Positions 39,963 through 48,744 of a DNA stretch of 64,000 nucleotides are shown here, one piece after another. Numbering within the stretch: position 1 is the first letter of the stretch; every line of letters begins with the position of its first letter. The position numbers and the translations under genes are program-made. The notes below the pieces were generated by a model. It did no database searches. It was not told the origin of the DNA and saw nothing but the letters and a program-made list of their open reading frames with translations. This DNA comes from Dehalococcoidia bacterium (GTDB lineage Bacteria; Chloroflexota; Dehalococcoidia; Lucifugimonadales; UBA1123), in NCBI GenBank assembly GCA_021295915.1, contig JAGWBK010000017.1:1-64000 (forward strand), read 5' to 3'.

Positions 39963-40452
39963 TTACGTAACTCCCCTTCGAAGTTGGCTGGTCTCGATAT
40001 GGAGGCTCGTTGGGAGGAGAGACTCAGCAACGAGCGGCCAGGTCGCCAAACATTATAGATAATCTCACATTGATGTTTGCAAGGGGTAAAATAAGTAATC
40101 CCGTTGTAATTTTCTTGGAATATGGCTAGGTTTTGATTGATACACGTTTACATGTGGACATATATGGGATAATCGCGACTTATGTAAGTACAGAAGCCGT
40201 GGTAATCCCATTTATACGCCAGCGATTTTCGCCGCCTAGAGAGAATCGCCCGTTTGAGGTGGCTGCTGTGGGTGATTAAATTCGACATTTGGTGTGTGTG
40301 ATCGCGTATCCAGATTTGAATTTCCACTTTCGTTCGCTGCGGGAACGGCGCAAGCTAACGCACGGTCACTGTTGAGTTTTCGGTAGAATAGGGGGAGTAG
40401 AATCACCAGAGAGGCAAGAGGCACTTCGATTGCTCGCCATACAACAGCACAT
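39963..40452. other. A+T-richer intergenic region upstream of the regulator
   Basis: This stretch of about 490 bases is lower in G+C than its neighbours, with runs such as TTGTAATTTTCTTGGAAT and GTTTACATGTGGACATATAT. I find no convincing gene; the only long frame (40236-40544, minus) overlaps the regulator gene and has no protein-like features. It should hold the promoters of the zinc-ribbon gene (minus) and the PAS-LuxR gene (plus). Confidence 0.6.
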
Positions 40453-41148
40453 TTGAGGCAGCCCACGGTGTTCCCTGAATCAATTTTCGAGACTCTCTCA
40501 ACTGCGAGCATTGGCGCATACGCCGTCAATGTCGAGCAGACCATTCTGTTCTGGAACAGGAGCGCTCAACAGATACTGGGGTACTCGTCCGATCGGGTTC
40601 TTGGGCGTCGATGCTACGACGTGCTGGTAGGCACAACCGCCGGCAGCCTGACTCCGGAGTGCCTGGCTGGCTGCCCATCGATCCTATGCCTGCAGTCGGG
40701 CCAGATACCGGGCATCCTCAGATTGCAGATGCTGTGCGCGTCGGGCAGCAGAATGTGGGTCTCGCTAACGCCAATGGTTATCGGCGGCGGCCAGAATGAC
40801 CCGCCGTTGCTTGTCCATCTCTTTTCTGACGGACCGGAGCCCGAGGGACTGGACATGGCCGCCGAATCTGTGAGGCATGAACTATCCCAGGGCGGATACG
40901 ACATCGTGTCGGACCGGGTCTCTACCGATGTGGCCCCATCTGAGACGCCATCGCTAACGTCCCGGGAGCTGGAAGTCCTGCGACTTGTCGCATTGGGCAG
41001 TCATGTCTCTGATATATCGGCGGAGTTGCACATCAGTCCTCACACCGTCCGCAATCACATACGCAACTTCCGCAGCAAACTGGGGGCGAACACGAGACTC
41101 GAAGCCGTGGTCGATGCCTTGCGGCTGGGAATTCTGCAGCTCGACTGA
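40453..41148 (+). CDS. PAS-LuxR transcriptional regulator upstream of the Idr-like cluster
   Basis: The start may be TTG 40453 or GTG 40468; no ATG fits. Residues 10-110 form a PAS sensor (IGAYAVNVEQTILFWNRSAQQILGYSS, then GRRCYDVLVG) and contain several cysteines (ECLAGCPSILCLQSG) that could bind a cofactor or sense redox. The C-terminal 65 residues are a LuxR/FixJ HTH (LTSRELEVLRLVALGSHVSDISAELHISPHTVRNHIRN). There is no receiver domain. It ends about 240 bases before the cytochrome-peroxidase genes and reads the same way, so control of that operon is a reasonable inference. Confidence 0.85.
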   Translation: MRQPTVFPESIFETLSTASIGAYAVNVEQTILFWNRSAQQILGYSSDRVLGRRCYDVLVGTTAGSLTPECLAGCPSILCLQSGQIPGILRLQMLCASGSRMWVSLTPMVIGGGQNDPPLLVHLFSDGPEPEGLDMAAESVRHELSQGGYDIVSDRVSTDVAPSETPSLTSRELEVLRLVALGSHVSDISAELHISPHTVRNHIRNFRSKLGANTRLEAVVDALRLGILQLD

Positions 41149-41387
41149 TGTCCGGGGTGGCAATCGATCTGATTCGCCGCCAGGGACTGTCGCGACATTG
41201 CCGCTGGACACGCCCACGTCGACTGGTCCGACTGCCCACCGCAGCGAACTGAGCGAGTTACCTGGTTAACTCAGCTTCATACCTGGAGCCGGCCCACACC
41301 CGAAATCTGGCACAACCGTGGCATTTGCTTGTCCCGCTTCCTGTACTAGTATGTCCCAGTATCGGGAATACTCCGCCATCTGAGCTC

Positions 41388-42560
41388 ATGGGAATGGGAT
41401 TTCAGAGCAACGTGTCTGTAAACATCAAGAGAGTCGCCGCCGCGATTGCCCTTGCTGCGGTCGTTCTGGCGGCCGTGGGTGCTTCGGCGGTTTATCTCAC
41501 TTCCGGCTCTATCACCGATGAGGGGGAGTCGGCAGCTGGAGGCGTCGAGGCAGCCCCTGACTTGAAGCTGGCCGCCACCCAGGTCGAACTCGGCCATCTT
41601 CTCTTCTACGATGGACGCCTTTCAGGGGACGGGTCCACGTCCTGTGCAACGTGCCACGATCCAAACAACGCATACATGGACGGGGAGCCGCTTTCCGCTG
41701 GGTACAGCAGGGGCAACCCGTACTTCCGAAATACGCCGACACTCCTTAATGCCAGCAAGATGCCGTTCTATGACTGGGACGGCCGGTTCGCGCAGGGAGA
41801 TCTTGCGACCGTCGTTCGCGATCACATTGCCGAGGCCCACTTCATGAGCCTGGACGGAAGGCTGCTGGTTGAGCGAATGCGCCAGGTGCCCGAATACGAA
41901 GAGAGCTTCAAGGGCGTCTTCGGTTCTGAGGTCTCGTACGGCAAGGTGTTGAACGCCGTGGCTGCTTACCTGCAGACGCTTGAGTCGTCTGACGACAATC
42001 CCTACCTTGCCTACAAGTCGGGTGACACCGACGCCCTGAGCACTCAGGCGAGGCGAGGCCTGGACCTCTTCGAGGGGAAGGCCGGCTGTGTTCAGTGTCA
42101 CAGCGGCGACCTTCTCTCCGACGGCCAATTTCACAACCTTGGCGTCCCGGACAACTCCCTGATTTTCGAGGACCCCCAGCGCCACATCACGTTCAGGCGT
42201 TTCTTCCGAATGTTCGGTGTGAGCGAGTTCGTGACCATGCGTGACGACCCGGGACTCTATGCCCTGACTACCGACGAGGCCGACAGGGGAAAGTTCCGCA
42301 CTCCGTCGCTGCTTGAGGTGGCGAGGACGGCTCCGTACATGCACGGTGGTGTATTTGAGTCGCTCAGCGAGGTCGTTGAGTTCTACAACGCAGGGGGAGG
42401 CACTTCGGATAACAAGGACGCCGCTCTGAGCCCGCTCGGCCTTACAGACGCGGAGGCTGCCGACCTCGTGTCGTTCCTCGAAAGCCTTTCAAGTCCGGCC
42501 GAGGTCGTGAACATCCCTGAGCTTCCCATGTACGAACTGCGGACACTGGGGGCGAACTGA
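41388..42560 (+). CDS. Di-heme cytochrome c peroxidase-like protein (IdrP-like)
   Basis: The frame is open from 41325; ATG codons at 41388 and 41394 precede an N-terminal export helix (KRVAAAIALAAVVLAAVGAS). The mature part is of the MauG/CcpA fold: first heme site TSCATCHDPN, second heme site AGCVQCHSG, FRTPSLLEVARTAPYMHGG with the conserved late Met/His block. Classical family members reduce H2O2 with electrons from cytochrome c. In iodate reductase loci, two such proteins (IdrP1, IdrP2) accompany IdrAB and are thought to remove peroxide or move electrons. Its stop overlaps the start of the next homologue by one base. Confidence 0.88.
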   Translation: MGMGFQSNVSVNIKRVAAAIALAAVVLAAVGASAVYLTSGSITDEGESAAGGVEAAPDLKLAATQVELGHLLFYDGRLSGDGSTSCATCHDPNNAYMDGEPLSAGYSRGNPYFRNTPTLLNASKMPFYDWDGRFAQGDLATVVRDHIAEAHFMSLDGRLLVERMRQVPEYEESFKGVFGSEVSYGKVLNAVAAYLQTLESSDDNPYLAYKSGDTDALSTQARRGLDLFEGKAGCVQCHSGDLLSDGQFHNLGVPDNSLIFEDPQRHITFRRFFRMFGVSEFVTMRDDPGLYALTTDEADRGKFRTPSLLEVARTAPYMHGGVFESLSEVVEFYNAGGGTSDNKDAALSPLGLTDAEAADLVSFLESLSSPAEVVNIPELPMYELRTLGAN

Positions 42561-43786
42561 TGAACCCTCGGAGTATTGAATTCGCCCTGTTTGGCGGGTG
42601 GCTTGCCTTTATGGTCGTGGTGATCGTGTCAGTCTTCGTGTTCGCACTGGACCAGGAACCCGCTCCGACCCCGTACGTGCGGGCTACTCCGCCGCCGCCT
42701 GAACCGACGCCTACTGCGGGGCCTCGTATAGGGCCGTCGGCAGCCGACCTCAGGAGTCGTGGTCTCGGCATTCTGCCGCCGGTCACGATGCCTGACGACA
42801 ACCCCATGACCTCAGAGAAAGCAGAGCTGGGGAAGATCCTGTTCTTCGATCGCCGGCTGTCGGGCGATGGGTTTGTCGCCTGCTCCACCTGCCATCTGCC
42901 GAATGCCGGCTGGGGTGACGGCAACGCGCTGTCGCTCGGCTATCCGGGCACGCTCCACTGGCGAAACTCACAGACCATCATCAACACAGGCTACCAGGCA
43001 AAGCTGTTCTGGGGCGGTGAGAAGACGAGCCTCGAGGCGCAGGCCAAGTCTGCCTGGACGGGCAACATCGCGGGTAACCTGGACCCGATCATGGCGGAAG
43101 AGACCCTGAGGCAGATTCCGGACTACGTACAGAGATTCCAGGAAGTTTTCGGGACCGAGTCGCCCAAGTTCGATGATGCGTTACGCGCACTCGCAGCCTT
43201 CGAAGCTACGGTCAACTCCAGAAACGTCCCCTTCGACAACTACCTGAGGGGCAACCAGGAGGCGATGTCAGACGCCGCACTGCGTGGAGCGGAGCTGTTC
43301 GTTGGAAAGGCCCGCTGCATCGTGTGCCACGGAGGCACGTTGCTCACCGATCAGAGCTATCACAACACCGGCGTTCCCCAGAATCCCGCGTTCGAGTCTG
43401 ATCCACTGCGCCAGATAACGCTTCGTTTCCAGCACCGGGCGAGGGGAGTCACTGAGGAAGTGTACCGGAGCGCAGACAGAGACCTCGGTCTCTACTACAC
43501 GACCAAGCAGGACAGCGACAGGGGGAAGTTCAGGACCCCGCCGCTGCGTGAGGTGGGGCAGACAGGCCCCTACATGCACAACGGCGTGTTCGAGACTCTG
43601 ACAGAGGTCGTGGATTTCTATAACGACGGCGGAGGCCAGAACCCGAACCTGGACCCGCTGGTACGGCCACTGGGCCTGACCTCGGACGAAATTGCAGACG
43701 TGGTGGCATTCCTCCACAGCGTCACAGGGGACCCGATCATCATTCAGCCTCCTGACATGCCCGAGTACGCGGTAATGGGCCCGTGA
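42560..43786 (+). CDS. Second di-heme cytochrome c peroxidase-like protein (IdrP-like)
   Basis: This 408-residue homologue of the preceding protein is anchored by an N-terminal membrane helix (GGWLAFMVVVIVSVFVFAL) and a proline-rich linker (PAPTPYVRATPPPPEPTPT). Heme sites are CSTCHLPNAGWGDG and ARCIVCHGG; the late block FRTPPLREVGQTGPYMHNG is shared with its partner. Both hemes should sit outside the membrane. The one-base overlap with the first peroxidase and the GTGA overlap with the Rieske gene show tight coupling. A pair of such proteins next to IdrAB-like subunits is the hallmark of iodate reductase clusters. Confidence 0.88.
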   Translation: MNPRSIEFALFGGWLAFMVVVIVSVFVFALDQEPAPTPYVRATPPPPEPTPTAGPRIGPSAADLRSRGLGILPPVTMPDDNPMTSEKAELGKILFFDRRLSGDGFVACSTCHLPNAGWGDGNALSLGYPGTLHWRNSQTIINTGYQAKLFWGGEKTSLEAQAKSAWTGNIAGNLDPIMAEETLRQIPDYVQRFQEVFGTESPKFDDALRALAAFEATVNSRNVPFDNYLRGNQEAMSDAALRGAELFVGKARCIVCHGGTLLTDQSYHNTGVPQNPAFESDPLRQITLRFQHRARGVTEEVYRSADRDLGLYYTTKQDSDRGKFRTPPLREVGQTGPYMHNGVFETLTEVVDFYNDGGGQNPNLDPLVRPLGLTSDEIADVVAFLHSVTGDPIIIQPPDMPEYAVMGP

Positions 43787-44355
43787 CGGAGCGAGAAGAG
43801 GGCGCTATGGACCAATCCATGAAGACCAGGGTTACTCCGGAGAAACTTCCGAACGCGCTGGAATACTGCGTTACCCGTCGCCAGTTTCTGTTCATGGGAG
43901 CTGCGGCTGTAGGTACTGTCACCCTTGCTACGGTCGTCCCAGGGCAGCTGTTCTCGGCGCAGGTAGCAGCGTACGACGGAATGATGGTCGGCAGACTCAG
44001 CGAGCTGCGGGTCGGCGAGGTTGTCCAGTTCAGGTACCCGTGGGACCACGGAAACTGCGACAGCTATCTCATCAAGCTGGGCACTCCTGCCGGAGGAGGC
44101 ATCGCCTTCAACACCATCTGTCCTCACATGGGGATCTCCCTCCTTGGAAGCTTCAAGTCGGAACACCAGGTCATGGGCCCGTGCCCATCTCACCTCAGCA
44201 CCTACGATCTGACCCGCCACGGAATGATAATTTCCGGTCATGCCTCACAGGGACTACCCCAGATAGTGCTGGAGGCCCGGGGTGATGAAATCTATGCCAC
44301 TGGCGTTATGGCCCTGATCTACGGCTTTGGCAACAACGAGGTCCAGCCGGTCTAG
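43783..44355 (+). CDS. idrB: Tat-exported Rieske iron-sulfur subunit (IdrB/AioB-like)
   Basis: The start is GTG at 43783, overlapping the previous stop; an ATG at 43807 is an alternative. The N-terminus carries a Tat signal (TRRQFLFMGAAAVGTVTLATV), so the protein folds before export. The [2Fe-2S] Rieske site reads CPHMGISLLG and CPSHLSTYDLTRHG, i.e. C-x-H and C-x-x-H about 17 residues apart. It matches the small subunit of arsenite oxidase and of iodate reductase, passing electrons between the molybdenum subunit and cytochrome c. Its stop codon lies 25 bases before the large subunit gene. The idr rather than aio name rests on the neighbouring peroxidases. Confidence 0.8.
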   Translation: MTEREEGAMDQSMKTRVTPEKLPNALEYCVTRRQFLFMGAAAVGTVTLATVVPGQLFSAQVAAYDGMMVGRLSELRVGEVVQFRYPWDHGNCDSYLIKLGTPAGGGIAFNTICPHMGISLLGSFKSEHQVMGPCPSHLSTYDLTRHGMIISGHASQGLPQIVLEARGDEIYATGVMALIYGFGNNEVQPV

Positions 44356-44380
44356 CCGGCCCCCGGAGAGAGGTCAAGGA

Positions 44381-47047
44381 ATGGCAGACGTTACAGACCA
44401 GTACGTGCCGATGGACAGCGTTCCGCTGCCGCCACCGGATGCCAACATGGTGACCACGGCCTGCGACTACTGCATCGTGGGCTGCGGCTATCGAGTGTAT
44501 ACATGGCCGGAGGGTACTGAAGGAGGGCCAAGGGCGACGGAGAACGCGTTTGGCATAGACCTGCCGGCCAATGCCTTCCAGGGATGGGTGAGTCCGAACC
44601 AGCACAACATCGTCAGCGTAAACGGCCAGCCCCATCACGTTGTGGTACAGCCCGATCCGCACGCAGACGTCGTCAATCGCAAGGGCAATCACAGCATTCG
44701 GGGCGGGACACTGGCGCTGAAGGCATACAACCCCGATACGCCGACGCGGGACAGGCTCAAGACGCCGCTCATGAGGGTAAACGGAGAGCTTACTCCGATT
44801 TCCTGGGACGACGCTTTTGAAATCATGACCCGTGTGTCCAAGTACGTCATCGCCAACCACGGCGAGGCGGCCTGGGGCATGAAGACCTACTCCTACGAGT
44901 ACTTTGAGAACACCTACGCCATATCCAAGCTCGCCTTCCGGTCGATAGTCACACCTGCCTACTCGCCGCATGACAAGCCAGGACCGGGCAACGACACCGC
45001 TGGCCTCGACGACAGCGGGGTCATCCCGTTCAGCGCGTCGTTCGAGGACTGGTCTGAGGCCGACGTCATCTTCATCAGCGGCACAGACCCGTTCGAGACC
45101 AAGACGGTGCTGTTCACCGAGTGGATGATGACGGGCAACCTGGACAAGCATCTGATCTTCACGCTTCCCCGCAAGACTGCCGGGGTAGCCTGGGCAGAGA
45201 CGAAGGGCGGCGTCTGGCTGCCTGTGATCCCAGGCTCCGACACGGTGCTGCACCTTGCACTCGCCCGAATCATTCTCGAGAACGGCTGGGAGGATACCGA
45301 GTTCATCGAGAAGTGGATAGCGAACAACTGGGAGATCGACGCCGGCATGGGGCGCGGCACGCGCAACACGCCCTGGCAATGGCGGACGACATGGGGACAG
45401 CTTGGCACCGACTTCGATGGGTATCGTGACTGGCTGTTCGAACAGCCTCATGCTGAGCTGGGCAGGGCCGCCGAGATAACCGGAGTGCCGGCCGAGCTCA
45501 TCCAGCAGGCTGCCGAGATGATCGCAAAGCCGGTCGATGGCGTCAGGCCAAGGACGTCGTTCGGGTTCGAAAAAGGCAACTACTGGTCGAACAACTATCT
45601 CAACACGGCCTCGTACGCCGCGCTTGGGCTTCTCTGCGGAGCGGGGAACCGGCCGGGCCGGATGATCTCCCGACTCGGAGGACACCAGCGGGGATGGATG
45701 GGCGCTGCCTCATATCCGCGCAGCGATTCACCGAACAGGCTCCCCGGACGCAGGCGGCAGGCGATAGACCTCGACAGGTGGGTTGAGAGCGGCAACCTGC
45801 GATTCGCATGGGTCATTGGGACCACCTGGACGCAGGCAATGGCAGCGTCCAATGCGTTCGCCGACAGGTTCATCGAACTAACCCGCGAAAACCCGCACCA
45901 GATAACTAGTTCAGATGTCGACGAGGCATCTGAGGCGTTGATCCGGCGCGCCGACAGCGGTGGAATGGTCGTAGTAGACCAGGACATATACCTAAGGAGT
46001 CCGATCGGCGACGTGATTGCCGACATCATCCTGCCGGCTGCGACATGGGGCGAGGAGAACTTCTCGCGTTGCAATGGAGAGCGCAGGCTGCGACTGTACT
46101 CCAAGTTCTACGACCCGCCGGGCGATTCGATGCCCGACTGGAAGATAATTGCCGGATTCGCCCAAAAGATGGGCTTCCAGGGGTACGACTGGCGGGACTC
46201 GAACGACATTTTCGAAGAGGCCGCCCGCTTCAGCCGGAACGGCATGTTGAACTACCATCCTCTGGTGGTCAAGGCGAAGCAGGAGGGTAAGTCAGGCCAC
46301 GAAAAGCTCCGGGAGCTTGGGACCACTGGCCTGCAGACGCCTATCAGGATGGTCAACAACGAACTGGTGGGGACGCAGAGACTCCACGACTCTACGCTGC
46401 AGCTCGGACCTCCTGAGGGAGTGACGGTCCATCCCAAGTGGCTGACGCACTTCCATTCGCATTCGGGCAAGGCTGTGCTGAACAAGTCGCCCTGGGAGTG
46501 GTTCAGCGACTTCTACGAGCGCATAACACCGACGGGTGACGAGCTGTGGGTCACTAACGGGCGGATCAACGAGCTGTGGCAGTCTGCATTCGACGACGTG
46601 CGTAAGCCATACATCCATGCGCGATGGCCGGAGCACTTCGTCGAGATGCACCCCGACGATGCGGCAGCAAGAGGAGTCGAGAGCGGCGACGAAGTCAGGA
46701 TCGCCTCTGGCGACATCTTGGTACAGACGGGCGGCTTCGCTTTCGTGAGTGGCGACGACTTCCTGTTCAAGAACCTGGATGCCAATGGGCACATCAAGCG
46801 CGGGAGCGGTGAGATGACCGCGGTCGCCATCGTGACAGACGCTGTGCGCCCTGGGGTCGTGTTCGCCAACTTCCTGCATCCCCGGTGGCCGGGCGCTGCG
46901 GCAAACAGCCTGGTGCATCGAGTACCGGACCCGATCACGAACAGGTACAGGTTCAAGCTGGGCAAGGGAATCGTTACCAGGCTTGGGGAGTCGCCCTACA
47001 AGAACTCGTTCACCCAGATGACGTTCAAGTCACGCGTGATAGTCTAG
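44381..47047 (+). CDS. idrA: Molybdopterin subunit of the AioA/IdrA family, probable iodate reductase
   Basis: The start at 44381 (MADVTDQYVP) gives 888 residues, close to IdrA and slightly longer than AioA. The [3Fe-4S]-type motif is C28-DY-C31-IVG-C35 with no fourth cysteine, as in AioA. Further blocks match AioA: ENTYAISKLAF, RLGGHQRGWMG, ENFSRCNGERRLRL, WVTNGRINELWQSAFDD. Of the four arsenite-pocket residues of AioA, Glu176, Arg431 and His435 are kept, but the histidine at the AioA His195 position is gone (MKTYSYEYFEN). It has no signal peptide and presumably travels with the Tat-bearing Rieske subunit. Family membership is firm. Iodate over arsenite as substrate is inferred from the two peroxidases and this change. 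Confidence 0.85.
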   Translation: MADVTDQYVPMDSVPLPPPDANMVTTACDYCIVGCGYRVYTWPEGTEGGPRATENAFGIDLPANAFQGWVSPNQHNIVSVNGQPHHVVVQPDPHADVVNRKGNHSIRGGTLALKAYNPDTPTRDRLKTPLMRVNGELTPISWDDAFEIMTRVSKYVIANHGEAAWGMKTYSYEYFENTYAISKLAFRSIVTPAYSPHDKPGPGNDTAGLDDSGVIPFSASFEDWSEADVIFISGTDPFETKTVLFTEWMMTGNLDKHLIFTLPRKTAGVAWAETKGGVWLPVIPGSDTVLHLALARIILENGWEDTEFIEKWIANNWEIDAGMGRGTRNTPWQWRTTWGQLGTDFDGYRDWLFEQPHAELGRAAEITGVPAELIQQAAEMIAKPVDGVRPRTSFGFEKGNYWSNNYLNTASYAALGLLCGAGNRPGRMISRLGGHQRGWMGAASYPRSDSPNRLPGRRRQAIDLDRWVESGNLRFAWVIGTTWTQAMAASNAFADRFIELTRENPHQITSSDVDEASEALIRRADSGGMVVVDQDIYLRSPIGDVIADIILPAATWGEENFSRCNGERRLRLYSKFYDPPGDSMPDWKIIAGFAQKMGFQGYDWRDSNDIFEEAARFSRNGMLNYHPLVVKAKQEGKSGHEKLRELGTTGLQTPIRMVNNELVGTQRLHDSTLQLGPPEGVTVHPKWLTHFHSHSGKAVLNKSPWEWFSDFYERITPTGDELWVTNGRINELWQSAFDDVRKPYIHARWPEHFVEMHPDDAAARGVESGDEVRIASGDILVQTGGFAFVSGDDFLFKNLDANGHIKRGSGEMTAVAIVTDAVRPGVVFANFLHPRWPGAAANSLVHRVPDPITNRYRFKLGKGIVTRLGESPYKNSFTQMTFKSRVIV

Positions 47048-47106
47048 CGGCGGGCTGCTCGGCAATCCAGAGGTGTGTGAGTGTTATCTGGTGGATTGGG
47101 CAAATA

Positions 47107-47176
47107 ACCTTTTCACCCTCACCCCCGGATCAAGTCCGGGGCAGGCTCCAACCCTCTCCCCCAGGAGAGGGGGTAA
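47107..47176. repeat. Repeat cluster (families A and C)
   Basis: This A-type repeat (TTTCACCCTCACCCCC) is interrupted by a C-type hairpin (CCCGGATCAAGTCCGGGG), then completed by CCTCTCCCCCAGGAGAGG. It lies between the convergent IdrA-like and AI-2E transporter genes. The same nested arrangement recurs at 53957-54013. Confidence 0.85.
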
Positions 47177-47227
47177 TGCAAAGCTCTCGCTGCGCCGGGA
47201 CGACGATTGGCGAAGTGCCTACATCTG

Positions 47228-48499
47228 TCAGCTAGTCTCGACCTCAGGTTCGGCTGGAGCGGCTGCATTTGCTGTTTCTGTCTCGTCGGTGATCTCAGCG
47301 CTACTTCCTGCCGAGTGCGCTCCACTCCACTCGCTGTAGAAGTACGCGAATATGTCACGCGCTATCGCGACCATTGGCACACCGATGAGCACCCCCCACA
47401 GGCCGAAGATGTCGCTTGCCACGACGAGTGTCGTCATTATGACGATGGGATGGAGCCTCAGAGCCCTGCCCTGGATCCTTGGGGAGATGATATTGCTCTC
47501 GATGAACTGGACAACCAGGTAAACGAGCACCACCCAGATTAGCTTGCCCGGGTCGGTTGCCAGTACGACGAGAATCCCCGGAATGGCCCCAATAATCGCT
47601 CCGATAATGGGAATGAGGCCCAGCACTCCGGCGATAAGTCCGAGGGTTATTGCGAAGTCCACGTCCAGTAGGAACAGCCCGAGGAAGACGCCTCCGCCGA
47701 CAATGGAGGCGCTTATGAGCTGTGCCCTGACATACGAGCCAATGACCCCGTGTGCCAGCCCGAGCACGTTTCTCGTGTGGGTGGCAACTCTGTCGGGAAG
47801 AGCAGAGTACATGCCATTTGAGAGGTCCTCTTTGTCCTTCAGCATGTAGAACAGCAGGAACGGCACAATTACAAGCCCGAGCACGATTGAGATTGTGCTG
47901 GTGACCCGGGCGATCGTCTTGTTGAGAATGCCCAGCGCAGCGCCGCCCACCACGCCGCCCGCCGACCTCAGCCACTCCTCCACCTGGGCCTGTACATCCT
48001 CCGGTACCTGCCGATTGAACTCTTCAGACCACTGCTCGAACGTGGCCTTTGCGCTCTCGAAGAGGCGCGGGGCATTCTCTATGAAGTGCCGGACCTCTTC
48101 GACTATCGGCTGGAAGGTGATGTAGATGAAGAAAGCTAAGAGCGCGAAGAAGACCAGGTAGACGACTGCAATGGCGGAGAGCCTTGCAGCTGTGGGAAAG
48201 CGCCGGTAGCCGGGCAGGTGAGTCTCTATGAAGGAGACGATGGGGAACAGCAGCTCTGCCAGGATGAGGCTGATTATCAGCGGTAGAATCGACCCGAGCG
48301 CCGTATAGAGCAGTGCGGCCACGCCCACAATGGCGATGGTTACGAGTCCTGGAAGCCTCCACCGCTCCCACAGGGAGGGTGCGGGGTTCGCGACGCCGGT
48401 TGGGGATATGCTGTGGTCTGGTTCTGTCAAAGGCTTTCCAATCGCTATCTTGATTCCGACCGGTTCACAAGTGTAAGTATTCGAGGTTTTCACCCTCAC
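47228..48499 (-). CDS. AI-2E family transporter
   Basis: The protein has the UPF0118/AI-2E layout: an N-terminal pair of helices (LPGLVTIAIVGVAALLYTALGSILPLIISLILAELLFPI), a long soluble segment with a PDVQAQVEEWLRSAGG-like stretch, and five further helices including VIGSYVRAQLISASIVGGGVFLGL and GLIAGVLGLIPIIGAIIGAIPGIL. The C-terminal helix block ends SNIISPRIQGRALRLHPI, a family hallmark. Members include Na+/H+ or Li+ antiporters and putative AI-2 exporters. The first codons lie inside a family A repeat, so the real start is probably downstream, for instance TTG 48430. The substrate is unknown. Confidence 0.87.
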   Translation of the reverse strand: MRVKTSNTYTCEPVGIKIAIGKPLTEPDHSISPTGVANPAPSLWERWRLPGLVTIAIVGVAALLYTALGSILPLIISLILAELLFPIVSFIETHLPGYRRFPTAARLSAIAVVYLVFFALLAFFIYITFQPIVEEVRHFIENAPRLFESAKATFEQWSEEFNRQVPEDVQAQVEEWLRSAGGVVGGAALGILNKTIARVTSTISIVLGLVIVPFLLFYMLKDKEDLSNGMYSALPDRVATHTRNVLGLAHGVIGSYVRAQLISASIVGGGVFLGLFLLDVDFAITLGLIAGVLGLIPIIGAIIGAIPGILVVLATDPGKLIWVVLVYLVVQFIESNIISPRIQGRALRLHPIVIMTTLVVASDIFGLWGVLIGVPMVAIARDIFAYFYSEWSGAHSAGSSAEITDETETANAAAPAEPEVETS

Positions 48500-48530
48500 C
48501 CCAACCCTCTCCCTCAGGGAGAGGGGGTCT
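48488..48530. repeat. Family A repeat
   Basis: TTTTCACCCTCACCCCAACC and CTCTCCCTCAGGGAGAG lie immediately upstream of the AI-2E transporter gene and touch its longest frame. A second partial family A remnant (GGGAGAGGGGGCCG) follows at about 48577-48592, in a 245-base gap with no gene. Confidence 0.85.
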
Positions 48531-48744
48531 GTTGGTGGTACTCATGCCTATCTGTGTACCCCTGTAAGTCCAACAAGGGAGAGGGGGCCGTTAGCTGGGG
48601 TTTATCCTTGGCTGTTCAAGCATACCTACCTCTCTAGGATTCGACCGTTAGGACAATAGCACCCTCGGGCAGGTCTCTCAACATGGGGGCGCGGGCTTGT
48701 TATCTGCACACGGCGCCAATAATCTAGCAGGCGCTCAGCTTCAT

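Noticed and set aside
40236-40544. A 102-codon minus-strand frame upstream of and overlapping the PAS-LuxR gene
   Set aside because: It overlaps the regulator in antisense, has no ribosome binding site that I can see and no family features.
44306-45685. A 459-codon minus-strand frame opposite the IdrA-like gene
   Set aside because: Its composition is that of a shadow frame, and the plus strand carries a clear molybdopterin protein.
41388-47047. Classical arsenite oxidase (aio) operon
   Set aside because: Not fully excluded, but the paired di-heme peroxidases, the absence of a nearby small cytochrome c, azurin or ars gene, and the missing pocket histidine make iodate reductase the better reading.
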